This document shows positions 1 through 11,598 of a stretch of 64,000 nt of DNA, one piece after another. This DNA is from Tretioscincus oriximinensis (lineage: Eukaryota > Chordata > Lepidosauria > Squamata > Gymnophthalmidae): NCBI GenBank assembly GCA_022410635.1, contig JAJVDF010000210.1:254753-318752 (forward strand), read 5' to 3'. Each line of letters starts with the position of its first letter. Within the stretch, counting starts at the first letter, position 1. The position numbers and the translations under genes were made by a program. A model generated the notes under the pieces. That model had not been told where the DNA came from. It did not search any database and saw only the letters and a program-made list of their open reading frames with translations.

Positions 1-800
1 TTTTTTAGAATCGTTAGATAATTTGATGTGGGATCGTCCCCCGCTAGGTTTATTGCCTCTAAAGAGGCAACATGCATCCAATTTATCGTTAGAATTTTAT
101 AATTGGTCTTCCAAGCTCTGTAACAAGCTTGGAGCGGCAGTAGCCATGATTTACTAAGTCTTCTTGCTATAGCTGGGTCTAATATGGTCTTGTTTTGGAA
201 CNCATTTAGTGTTAATTCTAGATTAACAGTATTTTTTTCTCTACAGTGTTCCAATTGTAATGTTTTCAAAATTTGAAAAACATCTACATATATTCTTATA
301 GATAGTAGTCCCCAGCCAAGTTGTTCTTTTTTTGAAAACAATGTTCTGTTGGGGATTCTATTCTTTTTCCCATTTAGGACCCAGTGTTTTATAGCGTTAT
401 CCCATTTCTTCCTCAAAGCGTCTGGGACGTATAATGGGAGTGCTTGTATAAGATACAAAAATTTTGGGAAGATTATCATGTTGGCTGCTCTAATTTTGTT
501 GGTGATTGACCAGGGTTTGTTTTCCCATTTCTTAAGGGTGACTCTAAGATTTTTCCATATAGGGTTATAATTCAATGGGATCATTCTATCCATATTTTTG
601 GAAACCCATACCCCTAAATATTTAAATTTTTTGAGACCTAATTTCAGGCCAAAGTTAACATTTATAGTTCTGAGACTGGCTCTGGGGATATTGATAGTGA
701 CTAGTTCCGATTTTGCAACATTTATCTTCAATCCAGGTACAGCTTTAGAGAACATGACTCTTCTCATGAATTTATCTACATAGCCAGGAAATCTTACCAT
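1..800 (-). pseudogene. L1 LINE ORF2 C-terminal fragment, runs off the left edge
   Basis: Read on the minus strand, the segment gives an L1-type ORF2 region downstream of the reverse-transcriptase core. It contains a block like GLKINVAKSEL, then FKYLGVWVSKN, then FPKFLYLIQALPLYVP, in the order expected for vertebrate L1 ORF2. The element is cut by the window start. Its end near 800 is approximate, since homology fades there. No long open frame survives and there is an ambiguous base at 202, so this is a dead copy. L1 ORF2 supplies endonuclease and reverse transcriptase for target-primed reverse transcription; only part of the RT/C-terminal portion is visible here. Family level is confident, subfamily is not. 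Confidence 0.75.
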
Positions 801-966
801 AAATTCTAGTTTGGGATTGGCTGATTTGTATCTTGTTCCAATTAGGTGCTGGTTTCCCTTGCTGCTAGGCAGGTCAATTTAGAGGGAAAACCTCTCTATA
901 AACTTGCCCTAAGTTTTTGTGAAGATGGTATTTTTTATACATCATTCCTGCCCCATCCCCCTCATG

Positions 967-1156
967 TAGACTGAACAGATGACCCCTTTGGGGTTTTGGG
1001 GTGTCTCCCAGATTTTTTTGAGAAACATCTTTTCAAAAAAAGATTTTTTTAGAAAAATGTTTTGTTTTTTATTTATTTTTTTCACTCAGAAAAAAATGGG
1101 AGACAACTCAAAAATGGGTTTTCAATACCCCCAAAAGGGGTCACCTGGTCAGCCTA
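967..1156. mobile_element. MITE-1 copy a: palindromic hAT-type non-autonomous element
   Basis: The termini are inverted repeats: it starts TAGACTGAACAGATGACCCC and ends GGGGTCACCTGGTCAGCCTA. The arms continue inward with GGGTTTTGGGGTGTCTCCCA-like sequence and its complement, around an A/T-rich centre. It is about 190 bp with no coding capacity. Four other copies lie in this window (11408, 34723, 39748, 62935), two with exact 8-bp target duplications. The flanks here (CCCTCATG and CCCCATTG) are not a convincing duplication, so this copy is older or its edges have decayed. Confidence 0.75.
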
Positions 1157-3041
1157 CCCCATTGTAAACTTCCCAGGAAAAAAGCAACTGTTGGACCCCT
1201 ATTAGACTCTTCTCTCATTCATTCCCTGTCACATAGAGTGGTTCAGATTATGCCTAAAGTCATGAATATTAAATCATGGATTTGACACATTGTGTGACTC
1301 TTTACTACAGAATGATATTTGTTGGGATGGCCTTAAACATACATGCAGCCTCTGAATGGGACTTCTGCATTATCTCAGGGAAAATATTTTTAATGACACT
1401 AAATATTTTAGACACTAATTCACACTGGGGAAATAGTCCAAGTGATTAACAGAAACAGAACATTGACATTATTAACTGCACCACAATCACTCCTTTACTG
1501 CTGAAACATTCCTACAAAAATTGCAAATGGGCTAGTCCAGGTTTTCTGCGTTCTACATGTCACATGACATGTTTTTGTCCAACTACAATGAGGAGGGAGG
1601 GACAGCCGGACGTGCAGAGGGAGAGGAAGGGTAAAGAATACAGCCTTCTTTACAGTTTGCACTCAGAGGTGAGTGCAAAATAGCCCTTAGTTAAAGGGCA
1701 ATGCATTGAGAACCAGCAGGCATCTCCTTATAAAAGTTTAATTCACATGGAGAGGAAAGCAAGTGCTCAAGTACTGCTCTTTCATCTGACTGTGGGAAAG
1801 CAGAATAAAGGATATGTATCATCTCATAATGGAAGGAGAATGATTCAGAGGCTTAAAAGACACTAATGCAGTTGCAGTGTAGGATTTATTTATTTATTTT
1901 GCTAGAATTCTCTGGGAAACATTTTTCTTCGGAAGGGCAGGAAATGCCTGANAAAACCAAGCCACAGGGTTCTTTAAGGTGAACCGTTTTCTGCAGGCAC
2001 CATCACATAGTGCAGGAAGGATGACTCAATTAGTCCTTAGCGAAATGGATAACAGTGGATAAACTCTCAGAACTGAGCCCTTTCGGGTCCAACAACCCTG
2101 GGTGCTGTCAGCTGCCCCAACCACCTTCCTAATTTTTTCCAGCTGTACATGAGAAATACACATTTTACTAAAAACAAAAGAGCATGTCACTTAACTGCTC
2201 ATAAGCTAGCACACATACATACATGGGGAGAGTATAGCAGAAGTCTATCCTAGGTCAACATTTTCCCATGTTTCATGATTTATTTTCTTTATGATGAGTC
2301 CGATATTCTGGATGCCGGAAGCTGCATTTATTTCATTTGCTGCAGTGACAGCTTTCATTGAATTCTATCAGGAATGTATTTTACTGCTTCTACCCTTTGC
2401 ACTGGCTTATTAATCCAGTTTGAGGAGCTCACTAGTCCATGTTGTCTGCGTAGGATTAGTGTCCATGTTCTCTACGTAGGAGTAGTGCTAATTCAGAAAT
2501 ATCTATGCTAAGCGCCCTCTAGTCTGTTCCTGATCCAGTTTAAGCACATATTCCTATCCACTTAGACCAGATTTGCATGAGCATGAACAAGGCTTCAAGA
2601 GGGATGTCCCATTTAAGCGATGTGGCAAACTCACCTTTGAATTTTCATATCCTTAGTGCCCTCTCTGCTAGGGAATGTGCTTGTTGCTCTGAATCCAACG
2701 TGGAGCTAGCCGGTAGAATTCAAACCTAGTAGTGAGTGGACTGGCCCCATCTGTGTTTGTATGGCTGAATTGCAGTCTGGAAGTTCATGTTGAATCATGT
2801 GGATTAACAATATCACATCTGCATTTTAGCACTTTGTCCCACTTCTAATGTGGTCCAAGCTGCTTAGTGCAAGCACCTGTTGCTACAGCTAATCTGGATC
2901 AAGCCAATACAGCCAGGGCCAGACTGAAATGTTGTGGAAAAGGGTTCTGGAAAATATGGTAAAATCCAGAGACTATTTCAGTTTGAATAAAATTTCAGTA
3001 ATTAGCAGAATATTCACATATTCTATAACACTCTGGATTTA
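1157..3041. other. Stretch without recognised gene
   Basis: A/T-rich sequence with no frame that looks coding and no repeat family I can name, apart from a two-copy 26-bp tandem duplication at 2436-2487. Confidence 0.6.
2436..2487. repeat. Two-copy 26-bp tandem duplication
   Basis: Two adjacent 26-bp units (2436-2461 and 2462-2487) begin TCCATGTT and share CTACGTAGG/CTGCGTAGG cores. They differ at three positions. This is a local duplication with no evident function. Confidence 0.75.
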
Positions 3042-3270
3042 CATAAGAACATAAGAGGAGCCCTGCTGAATTGGGCCAGAGCCCATCTAGTCCAGCATTC
3101 TGTCTCACACAGAGACCCACCAGATGCACCTGTGCAGTATGAACAGAAGCAGGCAAAATATGCATCTGTTCATGACTTCCTGCAAATGGTATTTCAGAAA
3201 TACNGCTTGCTGCTTCATCCTGGAGGCAGCACCAAATGATTGACCCTAATAGCTATTCAACCTAGGACAG
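3042..3270 (-). mobile_element. CR1 LINE 3' end fragment
   Basis: Starts (plus strand) with CATAAGAACATAAGAGGAGC, the complement of the TTCTTATG octamer that ends this CR1 subfamily. The 3' UTR consensus follows, with words such as CATCTAGTCCAGCATTCTGT and CACACAGAGACCCACCAGATG. The same text recurs at 4277, 14195 and 57258. Only the untranslated 3' part is present, a typical 5'-truncated insertion. Confidence 0.85.
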
Positions 3271-3631
3271 TTCTTATCCTCTGTCTTCCCATATCAAACC
3301 AATAACAACAACCCTAACAAAATGAGTATATTTGCCCTGTTGTTCTTCACTGCTGGCTTTGTGCCTCCACAGATTATTTTGCCTATGTTTATATGACTGT
3401 CACAGATTATTGCACTAGCACAATGAAATATTTTACCCATTTCTGTTACCAGCCACCACTTCAGAAATTCTATGAATAATGCAGAATGTTGTGGGCTATC
3501 CCCTCCACATCTGTATTGCATTAAATATCAGGTATATTTTGCTCTCTGCTTCAGGGAAGCTAATGCTCAGTCGTTTTGCATTTACTGCTCTGGTTTGAGA
3601 GCATAAATAGACATGAAGTGGACACTTTGTG

Positions 3632-3649
3632 CACACACACACACACACA
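3632..3649. repeat. (CA)n microsatellite
   Basis: About nine CA units followed by a degenerate TACACCA end. Confidence 0.9.
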
Positions 3650-4276
3650 TACACCAGCTCCAAATGCATGGTTAGGAACTTCTTATTAATGTGAGCAAAA
3701 ATATTTTTGGTTGTTGCTGTTTGCCATTCAGTTTTTCATCTGAATGTCAATTTGTCCTTAAATAGAATTCTATTCCTATGGATTGATATTCCATGCTTGG
3801 TTGGAATGCACAAATGCATTTAAATGTAGCATTGACAGTTTGTTTCCAGTCCCAGTGGATCAGATGCAGTTGTGTCCAAGTGATATAGAAACCTTTTGAG
3901 TAGGGAAAAAGAGTCATGAAACAGATGCACAAATGCATGCATCCCAAATGCAGAATATTTACATGGAAATAAGACCTTTCCAACTGTTAATAAAACACAA
4001 AACAAAATTGCCTACCTTTAAAGTCAAGCGGATCCTAGCTTGTTCATCAGATAATCTAAAGAGGTATTCTGCTGGTTTTAGTGATCTCATCCCATCTTTA
4101 ATTGGGTGACTCTGTCCAGTTTTCCCAAATGGGATTGTAAGTCTATGATCCAAATGCCCATTCCTGATCTAGTGGCATTAGCTTCTGAGTTTACAGCTTT
4201 TTTATCATGTTTTCAAACTGGACATAGGGTTATCAGTTAATGTTAGTGGGGCCAGACCTATTGGTGGAGCTTCAGT

Positions 4277-5043
4277 CATAAGAACATAAGAGGAGCCATG
4301 CTGAATTGGGCCAGAGCCCACCTAGTCCAGCCTTCTGTCTCACACAGAGGTCCACCAATTTCACCTGGGCAGTCTGGAACAAAAGAAGGCAAAATGTTCA
4401 CCTGTTCTCAATGCCCTGCAAATGGCATTGCAGGAATACTGTCTGTTGCTCTATCTCAGAGACAGCATTAATACATCCATCCTAGTAGCTATTTATACCC
4501 TTGGTGTCCATGAACTTGTCTAATTCTCCCTTAAAGCTAATCAGGCTGCTAGCTACTACCACCTCTTCTGGAAGTAAATTCCAAAGACTGCTGACCCTCT
4601 GGGTGAAAAAATACTTTCCTTTGTCTGTCCTCATTCTTCTGCCGCTCTGCTTCAAGGAATGCCTCCTGGTCCTACTGTTATGCGATATAGAAAACAATTT
4701 CTCTCTATTTACCCTATCCATTCCATGCATGATTTTATACACTTCCATCAGATCACCTCTCAAATGATGTCTTTCAAGGGTGAAGAGCCCCAGACATTGC
4801 AGCTGGATTTCAAAAGGGAGGTGCTCCAGCCCCTTGATCATTCTTGTTGCCCTTTTCTGCACCTTCCCTAGTTCCAGAATATCTTTTTTGTGATGTGGTG
4901 ACCAGAATTGTACACAGTATTCCAAATGGGGCCTCACCACAGTTTTATAAAGAAACAAAGCGTCATTTGCTGACTTGTTTTCCATTCCTTTCCTAATTAT
5001 CCCTAACATTAAATTTGCTTTTTTTGCTGCTGTTGCACACTGG
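4277..5043 (-). pseudogene. CR1 LINE 3' region with RT C-terminus
   Basis: Minus-strand CR1 ending at the octamer near 4277. An open frame of 175 codons (4482-5009) covers the region downstream of the reverse transcriptase, with the CR1 signatures VVRPHLEYCVQFWSPH, KVQKRATRMIKGLEHLPFE, LGLFTLERHHLRGDLMEVYK and SSLWNLLPEEVV. The reading frame ends in MDTKGINSY, followed by the 3' UTR. The whole 5' part (endonuclease and RT catalytic core) is missing, so it cannot mobilise itself. The 5' truncation point is near 5043. It is more diverged from the copies at 14195 and 57258 than they are from each other. Confidence 0.9.
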
Positions 5044-8000
5044 AACTAAAAATAAAAGAGTTTTAAAAACTGAATGTGTGATCAATTTTAATGTGTTCTA
5101 ACTCCAGTAGGACAGCAGCATTGGAGACACATAGGATCATGCCCAACAATTAGCAATAAAATTTGGTTTGCATGGCTACTAATTTGTCATTGTTTTTATT
5201 AGTGCATATCTGTACCACTTCAGATGAAGGACTGAGAAAATCAGCACTGAAAACAATGAGGGAGGAAAGCTCAAACTGGAAGCCAAGGAGTTGGACCGAT
5301 AAGGTTACCTTTCCAGAGAAGAAATAAGCAACATGTACATTCAGGCACATATTAGTCACTGATATACTCATTGTCACTCGATGCTTTCATTACATGTATT
5401 GATTTTATGTCATGGATTTTGCATTGATTTTCTCTACTGTTTCTTTCTTAAACTGGTATGATATGATGAACTATAACACACATCNTCCTGACTGAATGGC
5501 AAATAACAGAATAAATTATTGAATAATCTAATTAAATAATTTACCTTAAAATGTGATGTGTGGAAGAGAACACAAAGGAAACATTCCAGGGTGATAATAG
5601 TTCATAATCTAACTAAATAAATGTGCATATTCCATTTCAACAGTCATTTCTCAACCCTGAATATTATAAACCAGATTGGATTGCTATTAAAATAATGTGT
5701 TTAACACTTTCCTTATTCATTAGAGAACTCTTGCAAGTTAGCAAGTCATTTTCCCTGCCTTGATTAATGTGTTTGCATATTCTTCCTGAGTGATTAACAG
5801 CTATTATTTCTAAAAGACTTGTCTTGCCTTTTGCTCTATCTGTACTGAGCCTTACTCTGGGCTATATATTGGAATGGGAGCCTGCCATCTATATGGCCTG
5901 CCATAGTCTATACAGGCATANGGATGTCCAAGCTCTATCAAAGATATAGCTAGGAATAAGACTCAGTGTAAACAGTGCTTTTATTGTTCAATATAGGCAA
6001 TAAGTTTTGGTATCCAGAACTATATAGCGCTTGTTTATCCCAGTATTTCTTGATAATCCAGATAATTGGTTTCTAGTTTTGATTCAACTCGTTCATACAT
6101 TTACAGTATATTCTAAGTTCTGTCACTCTGTTAGTTCCTTAAAGCAAGATTATCCAATCTCTTCCATCTGCTGTTTTGTTTGCTGGTTATGGAGAGGAGA
6201 TCCCATTAGTCCTTCCTCTCAAATGTTTTTAGATAGTTTGCTATCAGTTCCTTTGCTCTCACCATCACAGTTTCTCGCAAGAACTATCCGCACAACACAG
6301 CCTTTTCTCCATTACTCTATTTATCAGTTTGGCAATTTGGTTATTTTCCCAATAAACCAATAATTCCGAATAATCAGTTTTAATAACTTGTTGAGGCAAT
6401 GCAACAGAAAATTGATTTTCAAGCACATTATTGAACGTGTCTGATTGTAGAATCAAGAAAAGACAATCATTGACCATCTAGCTATTGTATACAATATTCA
6501 CCATATATAATATATATAGTTTATACATAGTGTGTGTGTGAGAGAGATTCAGGCATATTCCTATGATTAAAAACACTAACTTATAGAGTGCCCAGAAAAA
6601 TGTCATGCAATGGTTGTATGTCTAACATTCAACACCTATCTGATCATAGATCTATACCCAAGGCATAAGAGTATTAGTACGAATTCACTGCATTTGGGAT
6701 GGTATCAAATCTCACATTAGTTGTGGTAAATAAAAGTTATACGTTTAATCTGGAGGAGGCAGGTGTGACAAAAGCTGGTTCNTAACAGCAAATCAGTCCT
6801 GATACTTAGTTTTGAAGGTGTTCGTGACTGCATGTCTGAAAGCAAGTAAAGTGTGAAAGCTACAACATTCTCAAGGAAGCTTGAGCAAGGTAAGAGAACT
6901 AACTCTGGATAGAGCTCTTGAATCATGGGACGTGTTGATCTTATATGATGACAAGGATTCTCCTTTCTAGTTTCAGAGAAGTCATTCTTGAAGACTTCTC
7001 TATTACCATAGCCAGCTTTCATTCTAATAATGACATCACCTTACTGTTTATAGCGACAGAGGCATAGAGGGTTTGAGATGTGTCATTTTATCCAGTGATT
7101 AGAATATTTCACAATCTGTTTACCACATTCTGTCTGCTGTGGCTAGAGATTCCTGCACACCCAGTGAACAGGGAATCCCTTTTTGCTGAACATGCATGAC
7201 TGACGTAAAAAGATATAAATGGCATCTTTCTCCANTTTGGTTGTTCATTCATCTTATTGATTGCCCTTTGCATATCTTTCTCATAGTCTAGTTTCTTGGT
7301 GTGAAGAAGTGAGACAGGTGACTTTATCCAGCTATTTCTGAATCTCATTTCAGTGTCCTGATAAGTATAAAAAAGCACATCTGTAAATCAAAATGAAAAA
7401 AAAATAGTTGGATCTGCTCAGGTCATGAAATAGATCCTGAGTGCAACACATATAATCTTTTATGTACTCTTTAAATACAAAAAGATCCTTCCCTCCCTTC
7501 CACCCTTCCTTTTTATTCATTTACTTCAAATGAGTCTTTTCATTATTCCCAACTAAAGTACTGCAGCAGGAAGGCCACTTGGACATACTCATATTTTATA
7601 TGGCTGCATCCAGAAGTCCACCTTCTTTTAGCATTATTTCCCTTTATGGTGTCATGGTGGACTTATGCTGTCTAACTCTTCTTTTATCTTATAAAATCTA
7701 ACTCTTCTTTTTCTTCTTTAAAGAACCACTAAAGCACTGCCATGGCAGTATCACTAACAACACATGTGGCTGGGAAGCAGCCTAAGTCGAAAAGATCTTG
7801 TGATCTTGTATGAAATGGTACACAGAACTATGTAGCCTGCTGTTCCAGACAATACTGCATTTAAAAAGTGTTCCAGCTCCTTTGGAAGTGAGTCAGATGC
7901 TGACAGCTCAAGACATAGCTGGAACATAAAGCTGGAAGATGTGACTAATCTCACATCCTTATTTTTTTCTGAAGTAGCTCAAGGGAGAATGGCTGTGAAA

Positions 8001-9004
8001 ATATTCCAAAGCATTATTGCAAAACATAATAAGAAAGGATCATATAGAAACATGTATGCCAAACAGAACAAACCTGATGTCTCAGAAGTTGATTTCTTAG
8101 GAAGCATCTGGAGAAAGCGTTANGCTAAACTGGGAGAACCATTCAGACCACCTGCGTTCTGCAGCAACTTGAGGAAACCTCGCCGACTGCCAATTTGCTG
8201 GGGCAATGTATCAAGGGGCTTCATAGATGAGGTCATCTCATTTGGAAGTGTTGGCAGGGTTCCCAGGAGAAAGGCTGAACATGGGATGCTTTGCTGGACC
8301 AGAGCATGACAACTTCAAGTGTTAACTTGCAATAGTAATTAAAAAAGACCAAACATTAGTTTTATGGAGCTTCCACAGAATATCAATGAGATATTGTAAG
8401 GCAGGCAGGACAACATGTAACTGAATGAAATTAATCAGCAATTGAGATCCTTTCTACACTTAGCTACACTTGTGACTTCAGCGATAGAGGCCGGCTATTT
8501 GTGTGCTGGTGCAAACTATGGTTGGTCTCTTGCTGGCCCCCTTCCAATTCTGCTGATAGTTTAGTTTTTNAAAAAAATGAAAATACTTATTTTCTCAAAT
8601 TTATAAATAAAAAAATGAGCAGTTGCATTTTATCTATTTGGTATGTTGTAGATTCATCTGACTTGCTATCTGGAGTTTGAGAGAAAGTGCTGNTCCACAC
8701 ACTGGAAGTCCTTTGAAGCATGGAAGACTGTTGTTGGGAATTGTGTTTATGACCTTTCCATCGTTCCTATCTTCTGAGAATGAGCCTTTACATTTTCTGT
8801 CTTGGAATACTGAAGCAACCTCTAAGTTATCACACCTGGAGTATGGTAAGGCCCACTATTTTTCTTTATCCTACCATGCTATTGAACCTCTGTCTGCATA
8901 TAATTGTGTCACGGTTGTGTCTGCATTAGGAGACACAGTTGTGATTGCATTAGGAGGATCTAATATTTCACTTTATTCCCCTATTTGTTTATTTATTTGT
9001 TTGT
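5044..9004. other. Stretch without recognised gene
   Basis: No frame has recognisable protein similarity. The reading frames of up to 120 codons have mixed composition and no domain. Contents that can be named are one family E module (5862-5936), AT-dinucleotide and TG runs near 6505-6545, and a C/T-rich stretch at 7490-7512. Confidence 0.5.
5862..5936. repeat. Family E module, copy 1
   Basis: Contains GGGAGCCTGCCATCTA and a downstream GGCATANGGATG box. A related module is at 19150-19250, and its core recurs at 31641-31678. It may be an old MITE or SINE fragment. Confidence 0.4.
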
Positions 9005-9400
9005 TTATTTATTACATTTTTATACANCCCTATACCTGAAGTTCTCAGGGCAGTTAACAATAAAAACACAATTAATCTGTTAAAAAAAGCCACATCTAAA
9101 AAATTAGGGAAGGGACAGCAGTTTCTCAGCCAAAGGCTAGGTCAAAGAGGTGCGTCTTCAAGTGTTTTCTGAATGTGCACATAGGTAGTGATTGACATAC
9201 CTCAAGAGTGACACTATTCCATAGTCTGGGGGCTGGCACAGAGTACACCCTATCTCGAGTTCCCACCCTCTCTGCCATTGAGAGAGGTGGTAGAGGCAGA
9301 AGGGCCTCCCCTGCAGTTCTTAAGGTGATTTTGTGGAGTGCTGTGTTGGCCTCTTGTCTCTCCTGAGAGATGCATATCTGCCCCAAGAGCTGCATCCCTG
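9005..9400 (-). mobile_element. L2-like LINE 3' region
   Basis: On the minus strand a C-terminal peptide resembling the end of L2 ORF2 is visible: SVPAPRLWNSVTLEV then FRKHLKTHLFDLAF, matching the intact WNGLPPEARLAPSL...FRRLVKTCLFTRAF of the copy at 47.8 kb. After the stop come a 3' UTR with CTGAGAAACTGCTGTCCCTT and a tail reading GCCCTGAGAACTTCAGG then a T/A-rich end. The same 3' UTR occurs at 27690 and 30237. Confidence 0.65.
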
Positions 9401-9615
9401 CCTATTTTTTCCAGCCAGGCAGGGGATAGAAAAGCTGCTTTCCTGCTGTATCTCCAATCCCCCTAAAATGAGCATTTGTGGGAAGGTGATNAGTCAAGTC
9501 ACCCACTCTTACTGTACTTGATTTAACTCATCACCTCCACACACATCTGCNTTCCTATTGCTATTCCAGCACCAAGTTTGCTACAAATAGTCTGTCTCTA
9601 GGCAGTTTTTCCCTA

Positions 9616-9700
9616 GAATCTGACGAAGTAGCCTTATCAGTGAAAACTCATGTTGCCTCTCTTTTTCTTGTTAGTCTATGAGGTACTATGAGACTCTCTT
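9616..9700. mobile_element. Penelope-like element terminal fragment
   Basis: Carries the degraded PLE end: ATCTGACGAAGTAG, then AAAACTCATGTTGCC, TTGTTAGTCTATGAGGT, and a GACTCTCTTGCTAGA tail that corresponds to the terminal TGCTGGACTCTCTACT of better copies. No coding sequence. Confidence 0.6.
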
Positions 9701-10497
9701 GCTAGATGGTTCAGAAACCTCTTTTTACCCCTTCCCATAGGTTAATATATAGATACCTGGGAGGTCAAGGAGTGAGATTACAGACCTTTTGGTAGGTTAA
9801 TATCCCAAATCCAGGCAGGTTACACCATTTTATTCCATTACTAAACTCTGTTATCCTTGCTGCCGGTTCAGGTAGTTTCCTCACTATCATTNCATAACTA
9901 TAATATTACTGAAGAAAAAGAAAGAGCACTTAAGAGCATCCATTTCTAGCTCACTTTTCTAACTAAGACTAGTCTCCTGCTGAAACTGTAAAAAAAAGAA
10001 GATTTTTTGCTCTTTCTGCAGTGTTTTTTTGAGCCATTTTGCTTGAGGGAGAAAAAGATTTCCTGTTTCTCTCTCTTTTCCTGCTGCTTTGATTCCAAGC
10101 ACTAGCCTGCCATTTAGGGAAGAGCTGTTTTCACTACAGGGTTTGTGTGGGGGACTCTCAATAGACTTTCCCTGAACTTCCTTTAAATAATTGGCCAAAG
10201 CTCTGCAAGCACAAGCTTTTATTCCCACCCCCCTTCCTCACTCCTTGTCATTTTGCAGCCTCCTTGTAAATGGAATTTCCATATCACAACAGTACATCAG
10301 GGAGGCGAACAGTTGCTTCTGACTAGTTTCTGGGTCTAATGGGTAGGCTTGATTCCCATGTTTACTTATCTTTCAGCATTCTCTTTTCTCTTTCACCCTC
10401 TTTTTTGTGATCCCTACAAAAGCAACTGCACGGGAATCTGACCTTACTTAAACTTCTGATTAATAGTGTAATTACTTAGTCTGACTTCTTAGCTGGC
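9701..10497. other. Stretch without recognised gene
   Basis: No recognisable coding frame or repeat family in this interval. Confidence 0.5.
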
Positions 10498-10700
10498 AAG
10501 AAGAAGAAGGAGGAGGAGGAGGAGGAGCAGAAGAAGAAGAAGAAGAAGAAGAAGAAGAAGAAGAAGAAGAAGAAGAAGAAGAAGAAGAAGAAGAAGAAGA
10601 AGAAGNAAGAAGAAGAAGAAGAAGAAGAAGAAGAAGAAGAAGAAGAAGAAGAAGAAGAAGAAGAAGAAGAAGAAGAAGAAGAAGAAGAAGAAGAAGAAGA
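10498..10700. repeat. (AAG)n microsatellite grown from a SINE tail
   Basis: About 200 bp of almost pure AAG/GAA after a short GGA-rich start, interrupted by one n. It is the 3' tail of the minus-strand SINE. The poly-leucine/poly-serine reading frame over it is meaningless. Confidence 0.95.
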
Positions 10701-10974
10701 ACTGGGTTCTTATACTCTGCTTTTCTCACCTTTCAAAGGGACTCAAAGCAGCTTACAAGGGTATTTTTGCCCGAAGGCTGACGTTCTATCTTCCCCACCA
10801 GGCTCTGGTGATTCCCATGTATCTACTTGCAGTAAGTTGCAATTTCTTGTAATTCATGCTTTTGAATAGCTGGGTTGGCTAGAGCTACAGGCTAGAGACA
10901 CAGGGCTTCGAAACCCGATCTCCNNGATGAGAGACGAATTCCTAAGTGACTGAGCTATCTGTGCTTGTCTACAC
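10498..10974 (-). mobile_element. tRNA-derived SINE with expanded (CTT)n tail
   Basis: Read on the minus strand: a tRNA-like head near 10974-10900 with GATAGCTCAGTCACTTAG and a B-box-like GGGTTTCGAAGCCC. A body follows with CCAACCCAGCTATTCAAAAG and TTTGAGTCCCTTTG, ending in AGAACCCAGTTCTTCTTC. The (CTT)n tail has expanded to about 200 bp. Relatives in this window: 26999, 30366 and 51395. SINEs of this kind carry an internal RNA polymerase III promoter and borrow LINE machinery. Confidence 0.8.
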
Positions 10975-11407
10975 AGTGCACAGGCCTTATTGTATCTACC
11001 TGATGTAGCCTGATCTCTCTTAGGCCTCCTCCACACACTCNCCTATGCAGTGCATTTAAAGCCTACAGCGGGCTATCCATAATGGTGGCCATGTTGCACT
11101 TACCCACTCCTTAGCGTGCTGTTTCTGGAGCGCTTAGTGCTGCCATGGCATCTGGTGGGATTCTGCCATCGCGGTGATGTGGCTCTCAGGCAGACTCATA
11201 AGTCACATTTGCACACAGGCAGAGCATCCATGGGAGCGCATCACTAAGAGCTCCATGGCTGAGCTGCCATTTCTCCACTCTCCAAAGTAGCAGAGCAAAG
11301 GGATCAATCCCAAGCAATCAGAGCTGACAGCCTGCCATTCTGTGTAGTGGAGCTACTTCCAGAGTGCTCCCATCCAATCACGAGCCTGGCATGTGGCTGC
11401 ACCTTAC
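10975..11407. other. Unassigned GC-richer stretch
   Basis: No coding frame. More GC-rich than its surroundings, with CCTCCTCCACACACTC at its start, reminiscent of an old DNA transposon, but I cannot match ends or a target duplication. Confidence 0.35.
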
Positions 11408-11598
11408 TAGGTTGACCAAATGACCACTTTTGGGGGGGTTGAAAACCTGTTTTGGGGGTGCCTCCCATTTTTTTCTGAGGAAAAAAAATTTCTCAGATAA
11501 AACTGGGAGGCACCCCAAAACAGGGTTTTCAAACCCAACCCCCCAACCCCCCAACCCCCCAACCCCCCAACCCCAAAAGGGGTCATCTGGTCAGCCTA
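11408..11598. mobile_element. MITE-1 copy b: palindromic hAT-type element
   Basis: Begins TAGGTTGACCAAATGACC and ends GGTCATCTGGTCAGCCTA. The arms pair over most of their length, with GGTGCCTCCCATTTTT against AAACTGGGAGGCACC. The right arm is lengthened by an AACCCCCC octamer array (11533-11575). The flanks ACCTTACT and ACCTTGTG agree at five of eight positions, a possible decayed 8-bp target duplication. Confidence 0.85.
11533..11575. repeat. (AACCCCCC)n minisatellite inside MITE-1 copy b
   Basis: Four to five direct octamer units within the right arm only; the left arm has a single G-run. The complementary strand has several G6 runs. Confidence 0.9.

Noticed and set aside
967..1156. CCCTCATG/CCCCATTG as a target duplication of MITE-1 copy a
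   Set aside because: Only five of eight bases agree and no shift improves it, so no duplication is claimed.
10472..10729. Poly-leucine/poly-serine open frame
   Set aside because: It is a translation of the (AAG)n array on the minus strand; no real protein.
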